Below, piece by piece: positions 1-6,681 of a DNA stretch of 8,976 bases. The position numbers were made by a program, and so were the translations under genes. The stretch comes from Flavobacteriales bacterium (GTDB lineage Bacteria; Bacteroidota; Bacteroidia; Flavobacteriales_F; PHOS-HE28): positions 1-8,976 of the forward strand of contig JAGQVR010000114.1 in the NCBI GenBank assembly GCA_020437875.1, given 5' to 3'. The notes beneath the pieces were generated by a model, which had not been told where the DNA came from, made no database searches, and saw only the letters and a program-made list of their open reading frames with translations. Positions within the stretch are counted from its first letter, which is position 1. The number at the start of each line of letters is the position of its first letter.

Positions 1-36
1 CTGCTCCTGCCCCTGCTCCTGTCCCTGCTCCTGCCC
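1..36 (-). repeat. 12-bp tandem repeat inside dapB
   Basis: Three head-to-tail copies of ctgctcctgccc (1-12, 13-24, 25-36) differ only at position 22 (c to t). In the dapB frame each unit encodes Gly-Gln-Glu-Gln, residues 164-175. Unit length is a multiple of three, so copy-number change keeps the frame. The array touches the window edge and may be longer. Confidence 0.9.
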
Positions 37-525
37 CTTGAGCTCATACCCTGCATACCGTCCGGTCTTCAGATCGATGTCGCGTGCCAGCGTGATGGCC
101 GTTCCGCTCGGGGCATCCAGCTTGTGTATGTGGTGGGTCTCGTCGATCCGCACATGATAGTCCGCTTGCTTGTCCATCAGGCCAGCGAGCATCCGGTTCA
201 CGCGGAAGAAGAGGTTCACGCCGATGCTGAAGTTGCTGGCCCAGAGCAACGCCCCTTGGTACTGGCTCACCATGGCCTTCACTTCGCCCAGCTTGTCGTA
301 CCATCCGGTGGTGCCCACCACCACGGGAACGCGGTTCGCCAGGCAGAGGCGCATGTTGTCCAGCGCATGTTCGGGTCTGCTGAACTCGATGGCCACATCA
401 CAGCCCAGCGGTGCCGTGCCCGCGTTCCGCGAGTCCACCTTCAAGCCGATGCTGTGGCCACGTTGTTCCGCGATGGTCTCGATGGCCTTGCCCATCCGGC
501 CTGATCCGTAGAGGGCGATGCGCAT
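1..525 (-). CDS. dapB: 4-hydroxy-tetrahydrodipicolinate reductase, C-terminus beyond window edge
   Basis: This enzyme reduces 4-hydroxy-tetrahydrodipicolinate with NAD(P)H in the cytosol, on the route to diaminopimelate and lysine. The visible 175 residues show the N-terminal dinucleotide-binding motif GSGRMGKA (7-14), the GTTG motif (71-74), ASNFS (96-100) and the catalytic signature ETHHIHKLDAPSGTA (129-143), with His131/His132 and Lys135. The family is usually about 240-270 residues in length, so roughly the last third lies off the left edge. I chose the ATG at 523-525 because homologues start almost directly at the Rossmann strand (MRIALYG). An in-frame ATG at 535-537 would add MPNP. The gene lies 40 bases downstream of the T9SS cargo gene. 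An oddity is a glycine/glutamine/glutamate tandem repeat at residues 164-175, running into the window edge just after the catalytic region. The family assignment is firm; whether the repeat-bearing enzyme is fully normal cannot be seen. Confidence 0.95.
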   Translation of the reverse strand, partial: MRIALYGSGRMGKAIETIAEQRGHSIGLKVDSRNAGTAPLGCDVAIEFSRPEHALDNMRLCLANRVPVVVGTTGWYDKLGEVKAMVSQYQGALLWASNFSIGVNLFFRVNRMLAGLMDKQADYHVRIDETHHIHKLDAPSGTAITLARDIDLKTGRYAGYELKGQEQGQEQGQEQ

Positions 526-541
526 GGGGTTCGGCATGCGG

Positions 542-549
542 CGAAGGTA
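542..549 (-). promoter_or_regulatory. Possible -7-like element before dapB
   Basis: Read on the minus strand the octamer is TACCTTCG. It matches the Bacteroidota -7 consensus TAnnTTTG at five of six fixed bases. It lies 16 bases before the preferred dapB ATG, which would give a short leader. I see no -33 TTG at the usual spacing, so the call is weak. Confidence 0.25.
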
Positions 550-565
550 GCCGCCAAGGTTGTGC

Positions 566-1474
566 TCAGCGCTGGATCAAGAGCCGCTGTGCATCCACCA
601 CGTTCCCTTCTGTTCCCACCACCCGCAGCAGATACAGACCATCCGGATAGGGTCGCATGTCGAGTTCAGGTGAACTGCCCGTTACGAGCGCCCTGCCTGC
701 CGCATCGAGCACCATGTATCGCTGTGAAGGAGCGAGCCCGGATAATCGAAAGTGTCCATTGGACGGGTTCGGTGTGATTAGAAGCTCGTGGCGAGCGCGT
801 TGCACGGCGATTGAAGTGATGAAACTGCAATTCGGGTCGCCATAGATCACTTCGTCTTGTTCGGCAACGCAGATCAAGGCGACGAAATGGGAGAGGCCGA
901 TCTGTCCATGCAATCCTTGGAATGGACCATTGCACCCGCCTATGCCTTCGACGATGAATGGGTCGTCCCCGCCCAATTGCGGGTCTTCGGGTATTCTGAA
1001 GCGTTTGCGATAGGTGCCATTGACCTCTACCGAATCGATCTCGTCAACGACTCCATAGGTGTAACTGTTGTCCAAGTTCCACGGGAAGGGGATCGTATCA
1101 CCGATCTCGGCGTTGAAGTCATAGATCAATCGTTCGGATGAATTGCTGAGGCGAGCATAGACCATGTGATCAACTTCCCTGACGAACCGGGAAACGTCAT
1201 CAAAGTAGAAGGAAGTGGTACAGGCGTTCATCGGTGCGTTGATGTACCCTTGATAGTAGTACGTCCGACTGGCCACCTTCTGATACATCGTGTCGCTGAT
1301 CAACGTGTCACCTGCTAACCAGAAGGTTGTTTCCCAAGTGTCGGAACAGTAAGCATCCACCGTTCCTCCGTAGGATGATGTCCACATCCGCGTCGGTTCA
1401 TCGAACAACCGCACATGGGCCTGAGCGAAGCCGAGAATGGGGGAGAGGAATAAGTAGAGGAACAGACCGCGCAT
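566..1474 (-). CDS. Secreted T9SS type A sorting domain protein
   Basis: This is a predicted secreted or surface-bound cargo protein of unknown function, 302 residues. Residues 1-19 form a signal peptide (hydrophobic core, then FAQA). The middle part resembles a recurrent Bacteroidota pattern of unknown function: GDTLISDTMYQKV (55-67), a segment ending RLIYDF (115-120), GDTIPFPW (125-132), an IDSVEVNGTYRKRF stretch (146-159) and EGIGG (176-180). Residues 232-302 are a type IX secretion type A sorting domain: TPNPSNG (234-240), LDAAGR (256-261), PDGLYLLRV (277-285) and a basic C-terminal end QRLLIQR. The ATG at 1474 directly precedes the signal peptide. The gene sits 24 bases downstream of the DUF5683 gene and 40 bases upstream of dapB, in a place where related genomes usually have dapB directly. 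No catalytic motif is visible, so no enzymatic role is proposed. Confidence 0.85.
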   Translation of the reverse strand: MRGLFLYLFLSPILGFAQAHVRLFDEPTRMWTSSYGGTVDAYCSDTWETTFWLAGDTLISDTMYQKVASRTYYYQGYINAPMNACTTSFYFDDVSRFVREVDHMVYARLSNSSERLIYDFNAEIGDTIPFPWNLDNSYTYGVVDEIDSVEVNGTYRKRFRIPEDPQLGGDDPFIVEGIGGCNGPFQGLHGQIGLSHFVALICVAEQDEVIYGDPNCSFITSIAVQRARHELLITPNPSNGHFRLSGLAPSQRYMVLDAAGRALVTGSSPELDMRPYPDGLYLLRVVGTEGNVVDAQRLLIQR

Positions 1475-1488
1475 GGGACTCGGTTCCC

Positions 1489-1496
1489 CGAAGGTA
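1489..1496 (-). promoter_or_regulatory. Possible -7-like element before T9SS cargo gene
   Basis: The minus strand reads TACCTTCG, identical to the octamer before dapB and five of six fixed bases of TAnnTTTG. It lies 14 bases upstream of the ATG at 1474, just outside the DUF5683 stop codon side. No well-spaced -33 TTG is seen. Confidence 0.25.
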
Positions 1497-1498
1497 GC

Positions 1499-2131
1499 TC
1501 ACCGCAAGGCAAGGCTCAGCCGTAAGCCGGGTGCCTGTTGCGCCGTCAACTCCAACGACGGACCAACGCCCAGGCTCAGGTCCCTTCCCACGTCGAAGCG
1601 GACGAAGTTGGCGTCAACGCTGGCGTCCACGATGTTCAGGATATAGACCAGCCCCGTCGCGATGTAGCTCATGTCCCGCCACTTGCGGTAGGTGTCCGTA
1701 ACGTCCAGCAATTGCGCCGCGCTGATCCGACCGTCGAACTCGTCGGTGGTGGTCGGGTCGCCGTCCGTCACGGCGAGGTAGGCATCCTTGTAGCGCCGGT
1801 ATTCCTTCCCATTGCGCTGCACGAAGTACAGGCAGGCACCCAGGCCGCCCCACACGATCGGGGCTTTCCAATACTTGCGGTTGTAGATCTGTCCGGCGCC
1901 GGGTAGGACCGCACTGTACAGGGTGGCGCGCTGGGGGGAGTGCCGGGCCTGCCAGCTCAGCGTGTCGGTGTGTTCCGCGGTCTTCGCGGTATCCACCGAT
2001 GCCTCCCCGTTCACGATCAAAGGGGCGGCGATGGCCGTGCTGTCCACCACGGGCGTGGGCATCACAGGGTCAACCTGTGCCCAGGTCACACCCGCAAGCA
2101 ACCAACACGGAACGACGACCAACAACCGCAT
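1499..2131 (-). CDS. DUF5683 domain-containing protein
   Basis: This is a 210-residue protein of the Bacteroidota family DUF5683, whose function is not established. It has a signal peptide (1-18, ending TWA), a low-complexity linker (20-60) and then the diagnostic segment HSPQRATLYSAVLPGAG (64-80) followed by QIYNRKYWKAPIVW (81-94). Further family blocks are YRRYKDAY (111-118), YRKWRDMSYI (148-157) and LNIVDASVDAN (165-175). Two hydrophobic stretches (about 91-104 and 154-168) may be short membrane segments. It starts 77 bases downstream of parB and ends 24 bases before the T9SS cargo gene. The parA-parB-DUF5683-dapB order is known from flavobacteria, so this is probably the native locus. The association with partition genes may be operon history rather than shared function. 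The ATG at 2131 directly precedes the signal peptide. Confidence 0.9.
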   Translation of the reverse strand: MRLLVVVPCWLLAGVTWAQVDPVMPTPVVDSTAIAAPLIVNGEASVDTAKTAEHTDTLSWQARHSPQRATLYSAVLPGAGQIYNRKYWKAPIVWGGLGACLYFVQRNGKEYRRYKDAYLAVTDGDPTTTDEFDGRISAAQLLDVTDTYRKWRDMSYIATGLVYILNIVDASVDANFVRFDVGRDLSLGVGPSLELTAQQAPGLRLSLALR

Positions 2132-2135
2132 GGCG

Positions 2136-2143
2136 CAAAGATG
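2136..2143 (-). promoter_or_regulatory. Possible -7-like element before DUF5683 gene
   Basis: The minus strand reads CATCTTTG, matching TAnnTTTG at five of six fixed bases, including the intact TTTG. It lies only four bases before the ATG at 2131, implying a leaderless or near-leaderless transcript if real. No -33 TTG is found at the expected distance. Confidence 0.25.
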
Positions 2144-2208
2144 GCAAGCATCAGGCCGGAAGCCTGCGCACTCTGCGGTTATCAGATCCCCGCTGCGTTC
2201 GAAAGAGA

Positions 2209-3114
2209 TCAGTCCCGGATCAGCGCGAGGATACGCCGCAGCTCATCCTCGCTCTTGAACGGGATCTCGATGCGGCCCTTGCCCTCGGTGTTCTGCTTCA
2301 CCACCACGCGCGTGCCGAAGTGCTGCGCCAGCAATTTGCTCAGGTCCTTGTTCGGACGGATGGAGCCTGTGGACGCTGTACGGGGGCCTTTCATGGCCGC
2401 CGCACGCGCCAGCTCTTCCACCTGACGTACGCTCAGCTGGCTGGCCACGATGCGCTGATACAATTCGACCTGCTTGGCCGGGTCGGCGATCGCGATCAGG
2501 GCCCGGGCGTGTCCCATGCCGATGGCGCGCTGGCGCAAGCCCAGTTGCACTTCCGGCGGCAGACGCAGCAGGCGCAGGTAGTTGGTCACCGTCGTGCGGT
2601 CCTTGCCCACCTTCTCGCTCAGCTGCTCCTGGGTCAGCTTCACCTCGTCCACGAGGCGCTGGAAACTGATGGCCACCTCGATGGCGTCGAGCTCTTCACG
2701 CTGGATGTTCTCCACCAGCGCCATCTCCAGCATGGCCTCGTCATTCGCCACGCGCACATAGGCCGGCACTTCCGTAAGACCCGCCAGCTGCGAGGCCCGG
2801 AAACGACGCTCCCCGCTGATCAGCTGGTAGCGATCGTAACCCACCTTGCGCAGGGTCACCGGCTGGATGACACCGAGCTCCTTGATGCTCTGCGCCAGCT
2901 CCAGCAGGGCTTCCTCGCTGAAATGGGTGCGCGGCTGGAAGGGGTTCGCCTCGATCTGCGCCACCGGCACCATGCCGATGGGACTTGAACTGCGCGTTGG
3001 CAATGGACTTCCGGCCACGGGCGATTCCACGGTGGCGGAGGTGGTGATGTCCGTTGCCGGATCATCCAACAGGGCGCTCAGGCCGCGGCCCAGCCCTTTC
3101 TTCTTGATGCTCAT
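2209..3114 (-). CDS. parB: Chromosome partitioning protein ParB (Spo0J family)
   Basis: ParB is the centromere-binding CTPase that loads at parS sites, slides and spreads on DNA, and stimulates ParA for origin segregation. The 301 residues begin with the typical KKKGLGRGLSALLDD head (4-18), which in relatives contacts ParA. A variable serine/proline linker (20-46) follows. The N-domain has NPFQPR (57-62), the CTP-binding motif GERRFRA (101-107) and ENIQRE (135-140). A helix-turn-helix spans about 160-185 (TQEQLSEKVGKDRTTVTNYL), followed by GHARAL (201-206). The C-terminal dimerisation region is about 254-301. The start codon overlaps the parA stop in ATGA, so translation is likely coupled. 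All expected domains and motifs are intact and the length is normal. Confidence 0.97.
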   Translation of the reverse strand: MSIKKKGLGRGLSALLDDPATDITTSATVESPVAGSPLPTRSSSPIGMVPVAQIEANPFQPRTHFSEEALLELAQSIKELGVIQPVTLRKVGYDRYQLISGERRFRASQLAGLTEVPAYVRVANDEAMLEMALVENIQREELDAIEVAISFQRLVDEVKLTQEQLSEKVGKDRTTVTNYLRLLRLPPEVQLGLRQRAIGMGHARALIAIADPAKQVELYQRIVASQLSVRQVEELARAAAMKGPRTASTGSIRPNKDLSKLLAQHFGTRVVVKQNTEGKGRIEIPFKSEDELRRILALIRD

Positions 3115-3926
3115 GACTCGGCTTCTACGGCGATGGTGCGCTCGCTATCGGGGATGCGGGTGAGGCTGTTCTTCTGCAGGATCTCACGCGCCAAGTTCAG
3201 GTAGTTCACCGCGCCCTTGCTCGTGGCATCGTGCATGATGATGGTCTGTCCATGGCTCGGTGCTTCGCCCAGGGCCACGTTGCGGTGGATCACGGTATCG
3301 AAGACCAGCTGCTGGAAGTGGGTCTTCACTTCCTCCACCACCTGGTTGGCCAGGCGCAGTCGGCTGTCGTACATGGTGAGGAGCATGCCCTCGATCACTA
3401 GTTCGGGGTTCAGGCGCTGCTGCACGATCTTGATGGTGTTGAGCAACTTGCCCAGGCCCTCCAATGCGAAGTACTCGCACTGCACGGGCACGATCACGCT
3501 GTCGCTTGCGGTCAGGCTGTTCACCGTCACCAGGCCGAGGGAAGGGGAGCAGTCGATGATGATGAAGTCGTACTGGTCGCGCACCTGGTCCAGCACCTTC
3601 TTCAGCTGCTGCTCGCGCTCGGCCATGTCGATCATCTCGATCTCGGCACCCACCAGGTCGATGTGGCCCGGCATGATGTCCATGTTCGGGTTGTCCGTGC
3701 CCACGATCACGTCCGCCGCCGCCGCGTTGTTGATGATGCACTCGTAGATGCTCGCCTTCACCGTGCGCGGGTCCAGGCCCACACCGCTGGTGGCGTTGGC
3801 CTGCGGGTCGGCGTCCACCAGCAGGGTGCGACGCTCCAGCACGCCCAAACTGGCGGCCAGGTTGATGGCGGTGGTGGTCTTGCCCACACCACCTTTCTGG
3901 TTCACGATGGAGATGATCTTGGCCAT
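3111..3926 (-). CDS. parA: Chromosome partitioning ATPase ParA (Soj family)
   Basis: ParA is the deviant-Walker ATPase that binds DNA nonspecifically as an ATP dimer and drives segregation of ParB-bound origin DNA. The 271 residues carry the deviant Walker A motif KGGVGKTT (11-18, with signature Lys11), the A' block VDADPQAN (37-44), Walker B FIIIDCSPS (121-129), the basic patch SRLRLANQVVEEV (188-200) in the region used for DNA binding in Soj, and NVALGEAPSHG (217-227). There is no N-terminal helix-turn-helix domain, so it is the short chromosomal Soj type rather than the long plasmid P1-type ParA. The ATG at 3926 sits directly before the first strand, as in homologues. The gene is first in the run and shares a 4-base overlap with parB. 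Short inverted repeats lie just upstream. Confidence 0.97.
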   Translation of the reverse strand: MAKIISIVNQKGGVGKTTTAINLAASLGVLERRTLLVDADPQANATSGVGLDPRTVKASIYECIINNAAAADVIVGTDNPNMDIMPGHIDLVGAEIEMIDMAEREQQLKKVLDQVRDQYDFIIIDCSPSLGLVTVNSLTASDSVIVPVQCEYFALEGLGKLLNTIKIVQQRLNPELVIEGMLLTMYDSRLRLANQVVEEVKTHFQQLVFDTVIHRNVALGEAPSHGQTIIMHDATSKGAVNYLNLAREILQKNSLTRIPDSERTIAVEAES

Positions 3927-3944
3927 GGTCTTGCGGTCTTTGGC

Positions 3945-3980
3945 GGGTCATCGACCCATTTCCTAAGCGTTGGGTCAACG
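3945..3980 (-). promoter_or_regulatory. Two short inverted repeats in the parA leader
   Basis: Two inverted repeats sit 19-54 bases upstream of the parA ATG. In the first, gggtc (3945-3949) pairs with gaccc (3953-3957) across a 3-base spacer. In the second, cgttg (3968-3972) pairs with caacg (3976-3980), also with a 3-base spacer. The hexamer gggtca occurs in both (3945-3950, 3972-3977), 27 bases apart. They could be operator half-sites or leader hairpins. Arms this short also arise by chance in GC-rich DNA. Confidence 0.3.
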
Positions 3981-4003
3981 GTTCGCGGTGACAAAGAACA
4001 GGT

Positions 4004-4041
4004 GCCGAAGCCCTTCGGCCTTGTTGGTAACTCGGCGAGTT
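4004..4041. other. Hairpin pair in the parA/DUF5723 divergent intergenic region
   Basis: The 208-base space 3927-4134 separates divergent genes and must hold promoters for both. Here gccgaag (4004-4010) pairs with cttcggc (4013-4019), and aactc (4029-4033) pairs with gagtt (4037-4041), followed by tttg. The second hairpin with its short T run looks weakly terminator-like on the plus strand, but no gene ends nearby. I found no convincing paired -33/-7 promoter and no parS-like palindrome here. Confidence 0.3.
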
Positions 4042-4134
4042 TTGAACAGCAGGCTGTGACGGGGATGACGTATGGACATGCTGCGCCCAGGCCCCTGCTC
4101 AACCCTGGCCCCCAGAACACCGTAAAAGTCCGCC

Positions 4135-5592
4135 ATGCGTGCGCCACTGTTCATCGCCGGCCTGCTTCTCCCAGCGGTCGGCGCCCTGGCCCAGGAACGC
4201 TTCGGGCTGCTGCATAGCAACTACGGCGGTACCGATATCACGGTGCTCAACCCGGCGCGGTCCGCGGCCCAATGGCCCTGGATGGACATCCGCCTCGTTG
4301 GTGCCGATGCCTTCGTGTGGAACAGCCTCGTGGCCTGGACCGGACGCGAGCGCCCCTTGATCGATGAGCTGCGGTCCAACAGCGGCGGCGCGGGCGGCGA
4401 CCTCGTCATGCGCTCCCTTCACCTTTCCCGCACCCACCACGCCACTGTCGCCGCGAATGTGCTCGGTCCGGCCGTTTCCATCGCCCTGGGGCGCAGCAGC
4501 GTGGGCTTCGGCATCCGCTCGCGCAGCTACGTCAGCGCTTCCGGCATCTCCCCGGAACTGGGCCGCTTCATCTACGAGGGCCTCAACTACGCCCCCCAGC
4601 ACGGCACCCGCTACCACGACCAGGGCATCCGTGCCCTCGGCGCCGCGTGGACCGAGGCGGGGATCAACTACGCGCACATCCTGCGTTCCGAAGGCTTCGG
4701 TATGCTCAGCGCCGGTATCAACGCCCGCTACCTTATGGGCCATGCCGCCGGCGCCTTCCAGATCACCGACCTGGACTACACCGTGTACGACACCGCTCGT
4801 ATCGACATCCACGAGCTCTCCGCACGCTACGGCTTCGCACAGCCTGCCATGAACGCAGGCAACGGCTGGGGTGCCGACCTCGGCATCACCTACGAGCGCA
4901 CCATGGACGAGGTGAACGACTACCGACCGCATCGCGGCGGAGCGGGTTGTACACCCCAGCGTTACCGGTACCGCATCGGACTTTCCCTGGTCGATCTGGG
5001 TGGGATCCGCTTCGCGCGGGCCGAGGCAGGCACCATCAACGCCGGTTCGCTCTCCATCCCGGACCACGATGACATGCGTGTTCGGGGGATCGAAGGCATC
5101 GACAGCGTGCTGGCTGGTGCCACGAACTGGACCCGCACCAATGGCCTGCGGATGGGGCTGCCCACAGGCATTTCATTGCAATACGACCAACGCCTGGCCG
5201 ACTTCGCCTACATCGGTCTGGCCGCAGTGCATCCACTATCGGGGCGCAATAGTATGCGTCTGCGCCGCGCCAATGCCATCGCGCTCACCCCGCGCCTGGA
5301 GACCCGCTATGCCGAACTGGCCGTGCCCATCGTCCTGCATGAGTTCGATCTGGCCAAGCCCACCGTGGGCTTCATGCTTCGCCTGCACGGCTTGGTGGTC
5401 GGGACCGATCACATCCTGCCTTTCATCAGCAAGCGCGATGTGCATGCGCTGGACCTGTACGTGCGTGTGCGTTGGATGATCTTCCGGAGCCCGGCCTGCG
5501 GCAATGGGAAGCGCACGCGCACCGGCTCGTTGGCGCACCGCAGCGGATCCAAGGATATGGTGCCTTGTACCATTCCAGGTTCGGGGAAATAG
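4135..5592 (+). CDS. DUF5723 family predicted outer-membrane beta-barrel protein
   Basis: This is a 485-residue protein with a signal peptide (1-19, ending GALAQ) and, just after it, the segment SNYGGTDITVLNPA (28-41), a hallmark of the DUF5723 family of Bacteroidota. The rest alternates polar and hydrophobic residues with many glycine- and aromatic-ended strands, as in outer-membrane beta-barrels. No T9SS sorting domain is present, consistent with insertion in the outer membrane rather than secretion. Function is unknown; the family is often annotated only as an outer-membrane or hypothetical protein. The ATG at 4135 starts the signal peptide directly. The last 35 or so residues after the final strand (YVRVRWMIFRSP) form a basic tail rich in Arg, Gly and Ser with two cysteines, which I cannot align from memory. 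It is transcribed away from parA, and its stop codon abuts the stop of the convergent gene. Confidence 0.75.
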   Translation: MRAPLFIAGLLLPAVGALAQERFGLLHSNYGGTDITVLNPARSAAQWPWMDIRLVGADAFVWNSLVAWTGRERPLIDELRSNSGGAGGDLVMRSLHLSRTHHATVAANVLGPAVSIALGRSSVGFGIRSRSYVSASGISPELGRFIYEGLNYAPQHGTRYHDQGIRALGAAWTEAGINYAHILRSEGFGMLSAGINARYLMGHAAGAFQITDLDYTVYDTARIDIHELSARYGFAQPAMNAGNGWGADLGITYERTMDEVNDYRPHRGGAGCTPQRYRYRIGLSLVDLGGIRFARAEAGTINAGSLSIPDHDDMRVRGIEGIDSVLAGATNWTRTNGLRMGLPTGISLQYDQRLADFAYIGLAAVHPLSGRNSMRLRRANAIALTPRLETRYAELAVPIVLHEFDLAKPTVGFMLRLHGLVVGTDHILPFISKRDVHALDLYVRVRWMIFRSPACGNGKRTRTGSLAHRSGSKDMVPCTIPGSGK

Positions 5593-6681
5593 CTAGTGTA
5601 CCAGCACGCGATGAACCTCGCGGCGTTGACCCTCGATGATCTCGACCATGTGATAACCCGGCGAAGCTGCCAGCTGAATGCTCCCGGTAATGCCAGCATG
5701 GCTTGTAACCTGCTCCACCTGCCCCAATAGACCCATGAGGGTCACGGTCATGGGTCCGGTTGAACGGTCGCTGCGCAGGCTGATCATTCCTGAGGTAGGG
5801 TTGGGGTAGGCCTGCCACCGCGTTCCTTCTTGCTCTGCGATCCCGACACCATCACACGACCCGGAATAGGTCACCGTGAAGTCGAAGCCGGCCATCGTGA
5901 CGGATTGGTCTGAATGGAACCTCACCGTGATCGTCTGCCCGGGTTCCCCCGTATGGTCCAGGAATCCCACATTGTCCAATTGGGCGAGGATCGTGCCTTC
6001 CGTACCCGTGCCATCGTACAGCACTAATTGGTCGTTATCAGCCTCGATGGCATACCAGCCGCGTAGGTTGATCCGGCTATCCCCATCCGCCAGCAGCACC
6101 ATCTGCGCACTTGCGTGGTTCGGATAATTGTTCGGTCCACCCATGTCACATAGGCGGACGTCCTCTCCGCATGGGTTCGTGGATGGACCCGTGGCCGTGA
6201 CCCGGACCTCCAGGAGATCGGCACACGTTGCACAGCGCCACACGATCGTTGCCGGGGCGACCAAGGTGCTGCAGGGCGCTTGTGTTATACGCAGGAAGAC
6301 CTGGTTGGTGGCTGTTGCCGTGTAAGTCAGCTGCGCTCCCGGGCCGTCCGCATCGTTCGCGTAGCAAAGTATCTGGGAGCCCAGGTTATTGTACAAGGTG
6401 AGCTCCGTATCGCCTTGGCCGCTACCTCCGTCCTCCACCCGGGTCGACCATTCATACGTTTCACCCTCCACCAACATGAATCGCCTCATCGTGGGGGTTC
6501 CGGTCAGGTAGGAGACCAGTTCGAACCCGAACTGGGTGCCGATGTGGTAAGCCGAGCTTTCGAAGCCACCGGGATAGGAGCATCCTTCACCGGTCTGGCA
6601 TTCTTGTGCGGCGAGTTTCGTGGGGAGGAGTAATGCAAGGAGAATAGCTAGGTCAATTAGAAGCTTCACAGTGGTACGCAT
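5593..6681 (-). CDS. Secreted T9SS cargo protein with CUB-like domain
   Basis: This is a predicted secreted protein of 362 residues from the chosen start. Residues 1-26 form a signal peptide (basic MRTTVK, long leucine-rich core, LAAQ). An N-terminal cysteine-bearing region (28-150) may be a beta-sandwich. A CUB-like domain runs about 178-276, from CDMGG through NDQLVLYDGTGTEGTIL and GQTITVRFHSDQS to FDFTVTYSGSC. A type A sorting domain follows (290-362): AYPNPTSG, then a LMGLLGQ strand and GYHMVEI before REVHRVLVH. CUB domains usually mediate protein or glycan binding, and no catalytic motif is visible, so an adhesive or binding role is plausible inference. I chose the ATG at 6681 rather than 6720 because it places the signal peptide at the N-terminus. 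The gene lies 101 bases downstream of the STAS-like gene. Its stop codon directly touches that of the convergent DUF5723 gene. Confidence 0.8.
   Translation of the reverse strand: MRTTVKLLIDLAILLALLLPTKLAAQECQTGEGCSYPGGFESSAYHIGTQFGFELVSYLTGTPTMRRFMLVEGETYEWSTRVEDGGSGQGDTELTLYNNLGSQILCYANDADGPGAQLTYTATATNQVFLRITQAPCSTLVAPATIVWRCATCADLLEVRVTATGPSTNPCGEDVRLCDMGGPNNYPNHASAQMVLLADGDSRINLRGWYAIEADNDQLVLYDGTGTEGTILAQLDNVGFLDHTGEPGQTITVRFHSDQSVTMAGFDFTVTYSGSCDGVGIAEQEGTRWQAYPNPTSGMISLRSDRSTGPMTVTLMGLLGQVEQVTSHAGITGSIQLAASPGYHMVEIIEGQRREVHRVLVH

Noticed and set aside
1..36. CRISPR or minisatellite-type array at the left edge
   Set aside because: The repeats are contiguous 12-mers without spacers and lie in frame within dapB, so this is a coding tandem repeat.
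1999..2988. Long plus-strand open frame of 329 codons opposite parB
   Set aside because: It is antisense to a fully conserved ParB, has a His/Gln/Leu/Arg-rich composition typical of GC-rich shadow frames, and shows no domain or signal peptide.
3184..3978. Second minus-strand frame of 264 codons overlapping parA
   Set aside because: It is the parA sequence read in another frame, rich in His, Arg and Gly, with no motif of its own.
4099..5067. Minus-strand open frame of 322 codons opposite the DUF5723 gene
   Set aside because: Its Ala/Gly/Val/Asp-rich low-complexity product has no recognisable motif, and the opposite frame encodes a family hallmark with a signal peptide.
5500..5592. Possible tRNA remnant (a ggttcgggg stretch near 5578) at the end of the DUF5723 gene
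   Set aside because: No acceptor, D-arm or anticodon stem can be paired around it on either strand, and the reading frame runs through it to a stop.
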